DNA of 64,000 bases from Woeseiaceae bacterium (GTDB lineage: Bacteria > Pseudomonadota > Gammaproteobacteria > Steroidobacterales > Woeseiaceae), in contig JAJFKT010000030.1 of the NCBI GenBank assembly GCA_021773075.1, positions 62,001-126,000 on the forward strand, written 5' to 3'. The position numbers were made by a program, and so were the translations under genes. Every line of letters starts with the position of its first letter. The stretch's first letter is position 1. Shown here in pieces: positions 59,707-64,000 of this stretch. Below the pieces are notes generated by a model. That model saw only the letters and a list, made by a program, of their open reading frames with translations. It searched no databases and was not told where the DNA came from.

Positions 59707-60672
59707 TTATTTAGGCTCAATTCGACGCATATGACGCGCTGCCGTTACCCAGGAGGCCAACAAGCCAAGCAGGACGGCGGCCGCGAGCAACGCAGTGCTT
59801 TCAGTGAATCCCATCGTAGTGACAGTGATATTGCCCTGATACAAGCCAGCCAGGCGAGAAACCGGCCCCTCCAGCAAAAACAGCCCGTACTGGATCAACA
59901 GTAGAGCGAAGCTGCCACCGAACAGCCCATACCAGAAGCCGGTCCATAGGAACGGACGGCGTACAAAAGCATTGCTGGCACCGATAAGTTTGGTGACCTC
60001 GATTTCCTCGCGACGGTTCTCGATGTCGAGCCGAATCGTATTTCCAATGATAACAACGATAGCAATACTCAGGAGCGCGGCTCCGATAGCGATTGCCTGT
60101 CGCACGATATCCAGGATGGCATGGAAGCGTTGCACCCACGCAGTATCAACCTGCACGAGCTCGGTTTCCGGCAGACCGCTAAGGTCTTCGTGCAAGAGGC
60201 TTGTTATCGCACTCGTATTACCCGCACTTGGGCGCACAACAAGTGCGTGCGGCAAAGGATTTTTCCCCAGTTGGTCGAGCGCTACACCAAATCCGGATTG
60301 CGCCTTGAACTCCTGCAGCGCGGCGTCCGCTGTGACCAGCTCGACCGACTCAATATCAGCGCGCTGCCCAATTGCGCGCGCAAGGCCTTCAGCCTCGCTA
60401 ACGGTGAGTTCCGGCTTTAGATAAACCGAGAAGTCGAGCGCATTATCCCAACTGCCGCTGACCGACTGCGCGTTCTTTACGACGACGTTTATCGCCGCCG
60501 GAAGTGCCAACGTGACGCCGATAACGAGGATAATCATCAAGCTTGCGAACGGCTGTCGGACCAAACGCCCCAGCGAGCCAAGAGACGTACTCGCATGTTG
60601 CGTCAGCCAAATAGAAAAGGCCCCCGATGAGCGAACCGGGGCAACCGCATCAGCGTTTCGCGTTACTGCCAT
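59707..60672 (-). CDS. ftsX: cell division protein FtsX
   Basis: Four TM; VVIGNTIRLDIENRREEIEVTKLIGASNAFVRRPFLW. Confidence 0.95.
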   Translation of the reverse strand: MAVTRNADAVAPVRSSGAFSIWLTQHASTSLGSLGRLVRQPFASLMIILVIGVTLALPAAINVVVKNAQSVSGSWDNALDFSVYLKPELTVSEAEGLARAIGQRADIESVELVTADAALQEFKAQSGFGVALDQLGKNPLPHALVVRPSAGNTSAITSLLHEDLSGLPETELVQVDTAWVQRFHAILDIVRQAIAIGAALLSIAIVVIIGNTIRLDIENRREEIEVTKLIGASNAFVRRPFLWTGFWYGLFGGSFALLLIQYGLFLLEGPVSRLAGLYQGNITVTTMGFTESTALLAAAVLLGLLASWVTAARHMRRIEPK

Positions 60673-61334
60673 GGATCCGCCTCCTGTAGAAGCCGACCTT
60701 CTTCCAGCGCAATGCGTCGGCAACCCAGTCGATCGATCAGTGAAATGTCGTGACTCGCGATCAGCAATGTCACACCGACCTCATTAAAGCGCCGAAAAAT
60801 ACGCATAACTTCAAGCGAGAGATCGGGGTCGAGGTTTCCCGTGGGCTCATCCGCGATCAATAATTTTGGTCGAGTAACGATTGCGCGGGCAATACCGACC
60901 CGCTGCTGTTCACCGGCCGACAGCGTTTGTGGACTTCGTTTTTCCTTGTGCAGCAAGCTCACCTGATCGAGCGCGGCTCGTACCCGGCGCCCGGCATCGC
61001 GATGACTGACGCCAGCAATAATCAGAGGCAAAGCCACGTTGTCAAAGACCGTCCTGTCGGACAAGAGCTTATGATCCTGAAACACCATGCCGATCTGGCG
61101 GCGATAGGCAGGGATTTTGCGCCTTTTTACGCGCTGTGTATTTTGATTATCGACCAGAACCTGTCCGCCGCTTGGCCGTTCAATGAGGGCGATCAACCGC
61201 AGCAGGGTGCTCTTACCCGCACCTGAGTGGCCAGTTACGAATACCATCTCGCCTTTCTCGATATGAAGGCTGAGGCCGGATAGCGCCTCCTGTCCGCCGG
61301 GATATCGTTTGCTGAGATTTTCGAGCCGGATCAT
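60663..61334 (-). CDS. ftsE: cell division ATP-binding protein FtsE
   Basis: GHSGAGKST, LSAGEQQRVGIARAIV, LLIADEPTGNLD. Confidence 0.97.
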   Translation of the reverse strand: MIRLENLSKRYPGGQEALSGLSLHIEKGEMVFVTGHSGAGKSTLLRLIALIERPSGGQVLVDNQNTQRVKRRKIPAYRRQIGMVFQDHKLLSDRTVFDNVALPLIIAGVSHRDAGRRVRAALDQVSLLHKEKRSPQTLSAGEQQRVGIARAIVTRPKLLIADEPTGNLDPDLSLEVMRIFRRFNEVGVTLLIASHDISLIDRLGCRRIALEEGRLLQEADPWQ

Positions 61335-61339
61335 CCGAA

Positions 61340-62302
61340 TTAATTATCCCTGTTACCAGACGCGAGCAGCGCGTCAACGAACTCACTGGCACGAAAAGTC
61401 TGCATGTCTTCAACGGATTCGCCGATACCGATAAAGCGCACCGGAACTCGCAGGCGATTGGCAATAGCGAACAGAATGCCACCCTTAGCGCCACCGTCCA
61501 ACTTTGTCACCGTGATCCCTGTCAGTCCAAGCGCCTCATGAAACTTCTCCGCCTGAACGAGTGCATTCTGGCCCTGGCTCGAATCCAGTACCAGCATCAC
61601 TTCATGCGGTGCGTTTTCGTCATGACGGCTAACGACGCGTTGCATCTTCTTAAGTTCATCCATTAGACCCGCCTGATTCTGTAGTCGACCCGCAGTGTCG
61701 GCGAGCAAGACGTCAATGCCGCGAGCATTGGCGGCCTGCCAGGCGTCGAAAATCACAGCGGCCGGGTCCGCACCTGATTGCTGCGCAATTACCGGCACCT
61801 CGTTTCGTTCGCCCCAAGCCTGAAGTTGCTCAACGGCTGCTGCGCGAAACGTATCGCCTGCGGCCAACATAACCGAATAGCCGCTATCCTGTAGGTGTTT
61901 GGCGAGCTTGCCAATCGTGGTCGTCTTTCCTGCGCCGTTTACGCCGACCATGAAAATAACAAAGGGTCCATCAGGCTTCTCGATCGCAAGTGGCTTTTCG
62001 GCCGGCTCGAGTATTTTCAGGAGCGAATTACGCAGGCCATTCTGCAGTGCCTCTATATCGTGGAGCTCGTTGCGTGCCAGGCTGTGCCTAAGGTCCGAAA
62101 TTATTTGTTCGGTCGTGTCGATACCGACATCTGCCATGACCAGCAGCGACTCCAGATCCTCAAGCACGGCCTCATCAATCTTGCCACCGGGAACCAGGTT
62201 TGCGAGGTCGTATGTGAGCCAGTTGTCGCCCTTATTGATGCGCGCGCGGAGACGTTTGAGGAAACCTTCTCGCTTCTCGGGCTTTTCTTTTTTTCCAAAC
62301 AT
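61340..62302 (-). CDS. ftsY: signal recognition particle receptor FtsY
   Basis: GVNGAGKTTTIGKLA, DTAGRLQNQAGLMDELKK, TKLDGGAKGG; start chosen at MFGKKEK. Confidence 0.96.
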   Translation of the reverse strand: MFGKKEKPEKREGFLKRLRARINKGDNWLTYDLANLVPGGKIDEAVLEDLESLLVMADVGIDTTEQIISDLRHSLARNELHDIEALQNGLRNSLLKILEPAEKPLAIEKPDGPFVIFMVGVNGAGKTTTIGKLAKHLQDSGYSVMLAAGDTFRAAAVEQLQAWGERNEVPVIAQQSGADPAAVIFDAWQAANARGIDVLLADTAGRLQNQAGLMDELKKMQRVVSRHDENAPHEVMLVLDSSQGQNALVQAEKFHEALGLTGITVTKLDGGAKGGILFAIANRLRVPVRFIGIGESVEDMQTFRASEFVDALLASGNRDN

Positions 62303-62321
62303 CGTTATACGTTCACAGGAT

Positions 62322-62915
62322 ATGGTCAGTCGTAAATCAGCAGACAAGAAAAAGTCCCAATCGGGACAGCTGCGTATTGTAGCGGGAAACTGGCGTAGCC
62401 GCCTTTTAGAGATTGCGGAAGTTCCAGGGCTGCGACCGACACCCGAGCGCATTCGAGAAACGCTATTCAACTGGCTGACGCCCGATATCCATGCTGCGAG
62501 ATGCCTGGATTTGTGTGCGGGAACGGGCGCGCTTGGGATCGAGGCACTGTCCAGAGGAGCGCGCCGTGCAGTCTTCATTGAAAAATCAGCAATCGCGGCC
62601 AAGACATTGCAGAGCAATCTTGAGGCGCTCGATGCGAACAACGCGACTGTGCTGAAGATGGACGCAACGAAGTATCTTGCCGAATCAGAACCGGAGCAAT
62701 TCGATATCGTGTTCCTCGACCCACCGTTCGCTGCCGAACTGCACGGCGAATTGTGTAGACTACTGACAGATCGGGATTGGCTGGCCAGGCGCGCGCGAGT
62801 CTACGTCGAGATGGGTAAAGGTCAGTCCGAATCCTGTATCCCGGAACAATGGCAGGTGCTAAGAAACAAAACGGCTGGCAATGTTCGCTATTTGCTCGCG
62901 ATAACAAACGACTAA
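62322..62915 (+). CDS. rsmD: 16S rRNA (guanine(966)-N(2))-methyltransferase
   Basis: RIVAGNWRSRLLE, RPTPERIRETLFNWL, DLCAGTGALGIEALSRGA, FLDPPF. Confidence 0.96.
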   Translation: MVSRKSADKKKSQSGQLRIVAGNWRSRLLEIAEVPGLRPTPERIRETLFNWLTPDIHAARCLDLCAGTGALGIEALSRGARRAVFIEKSAIAAKTLQSNLEALDANNATVLKMDATKYLAESEPEQFDIVFLDPPFAAELHGELCRLLTDRDWLARRARVYVEMGKGQSESCIPEQWQVLRNKTAGNVRYLLAITND

Positions 62916-62930
62916 GGAGAGGTCCGCTAA

Positions 62931-63419
62931 ATGACAGTCTCAGCGATGTACCCGGGTACCTTCGACCCGATCACACTTGGACATGAAGACTTCGTGCGGC
63001 GCGCTGCAAAGCTTTACGACAAAGTCGTTGTCGCTGTTGCAGCGAATACAGGCACAAAAAAGACAATGTTCTCGTTTGAGGAAAGAGTTGATCTTGCGCA
63101 GCAGACGCTGGCGAAGATCGACAATGTTGAGGTTGCCGGATATGAGGGGCTCACGATCGACTTCGCACACGACAATAACCTGGCCGTCATAGTCAGGGGA
63201 CTACGTGCGGTATCCGACTTTGAGTACGAATTTCAACTGGCGAGCATGAATCGGCACCTGACTCAGGACGTCGAAACCGCCTTTCTGACGCCGACGGACA
63301 AATTCACATTCATCTCTTCGACGCTGGTCCGGGAGGTCGCCTCGCTTGGCGGTGATGTCACCGAGTTCGTGTCACCGCATGTAAAAGAGGCTTTGCTCGC
63401 GAAGGTTGGCCGCGACTAA
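62931..63419 (+). CDS. coaD: phosphopantetheine adenylyltransferase
   Basis: YPGTFDPITLGHEDFVRRA, ISSTLVREVASLGGD. Confidence 0.98.
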   Translation: MTVSAMYPGTFDPITLGHEDFVRRAAKLYDKVVVAVAANTGTKKTMFSFEERVDLAQQTLAKIDNVEVAGYEGLTIDFAHDNNLAVIVRGLRAVSDFEYEFQLASMNRHLTQDVETAFLTPTDKFTFISSTLVREVASLGGDVTEFVSPHVKEALLAKVGRD

Positions 63420-64000
63420 TCAGGTCTGACAGCGATGGCAGTAGAATGTCGAGCGTTGTCCCTGGACGAATGACCGAATAATCGTGTTGCAATAACGACA
63501 ATGCTCGCCGTCCCGATCGTAGACTTCGAGTTGCTGTGAAAAGTAGCCGGGTTCACCATCGCCGCCATAGAAATCCCTGAGAGTTGTGCCACCAGCCTTG
63601 ATGGCTTTCGCGAGGACATCTTTGATGACATCGGCTAAAACCTCGTAGCGAAGGCGCGACACCCGCCCTGCTGCGCGCTTCGGGTTGATACCGGCCAGAA
63701 AGAGTGACTCGCTCGCATAAATATTGCCAACGCCAACAACAACGTTGGCATTCATAATCAATTGTTTGATGCTGACACGCCGGCCACGCGACCTCTGCCA
63801 CAGATACCCGCCATCAAATTCGTCATGCAATGGTTCCGGGCCAAGTGACTTCAATAATTTGTGTTGCAGCGGGTTCTTGCTCCAGTGCAGGGAGCCGAAG
63901 CGGCGAGGATCACGAAAGCGTAATGTCTTCCCGGATTCGAAATCGATGTCGACGTGATCGTGGATGCCAGCAGGCGTTTCGCTATCAACGATAACGACGC
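63420..64000 (-). CDS. mutM: formamidopyrimidine-DNA glycosylase, N-terminal part outside the window
   Basis: VVGVGNIYASESLFLAGINP; C-terminal zinc finger CRYCNTIIRSFVQGQRSTFYCHRCQ; frame open to window end. Confidence 0.95.
   Translation of the reverse strand, partial: VVIVDSETPAGIHDHVDIDFESGKTLRFRDPRRFGSLHWSKNPLQHKLLKSLGPEPLHDEFDGGYLWQRSRGRRVSIKQLIMNANVVVGVGNIYASESLFLAGINPKRAAGRVSRLRYEVLADVIKDVLAKAIKAGGTTLRDFYGGDGEPGYFSQQLEVYDRDGEHCRYCNTIIRSFVQGQRSTFYCHRCQT

Noticed and set aside
60618-60650. GGCCCCCGATGAGCGAACCGGGGC hairpin
   Set aside because: Inside the ftsX N-terminal coding region; the stem is imperfect and no U-tract follows.
61899-62321. N-terminal extension of the rsmD ORF over ftsY
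   Set aside because: Antisense to conserved FtsY; RsmD-like sequence begins at MVSRKSADKKK.

Overview
A 64 kb chromosomal window, coding-dense and probably from a marine-type gammaproteobacterium (inference from gene content and order). I see no rRNA, tRNA, CRISPR array, prophage or intact IS element. Most of it is core genome: hemF-tsaC-topA-smg-dprA-lysM, the divergent def-fmt-rsmB-DUF4390-ntrY-ntrX, argS/priA, pntAB, hemH, gltBD, rpoH, ftsXEY, rsmD-coaD-mutM. The main accessory system is a proteobacterial dedicated sortase locus at 47.5-53.0 kb: a histidine kinase and response regulator divergent from one VIT/vWA sortase substrate and its class GN sortase. The strongest non-coding observations are: a perfect CIRCE (HrcA operator) directly upstream of rpoH; a 29-bp perfect palindrome carried in frame inside the 5' coding part of priA; an exact 18-residue repeat in a basic DUF3106-type secreted protein encoded next to a very acidic small secreted protein in a sigma-factor operon; an 11-bp direct repeat plus palindromes in the sortase-system divergent promoter; palindromes upstream of gltB; and an NtrX-like regulator with a degenerate AAA+ core. 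All calls come from reading the sequence and supplied ORFs; no database search was run.
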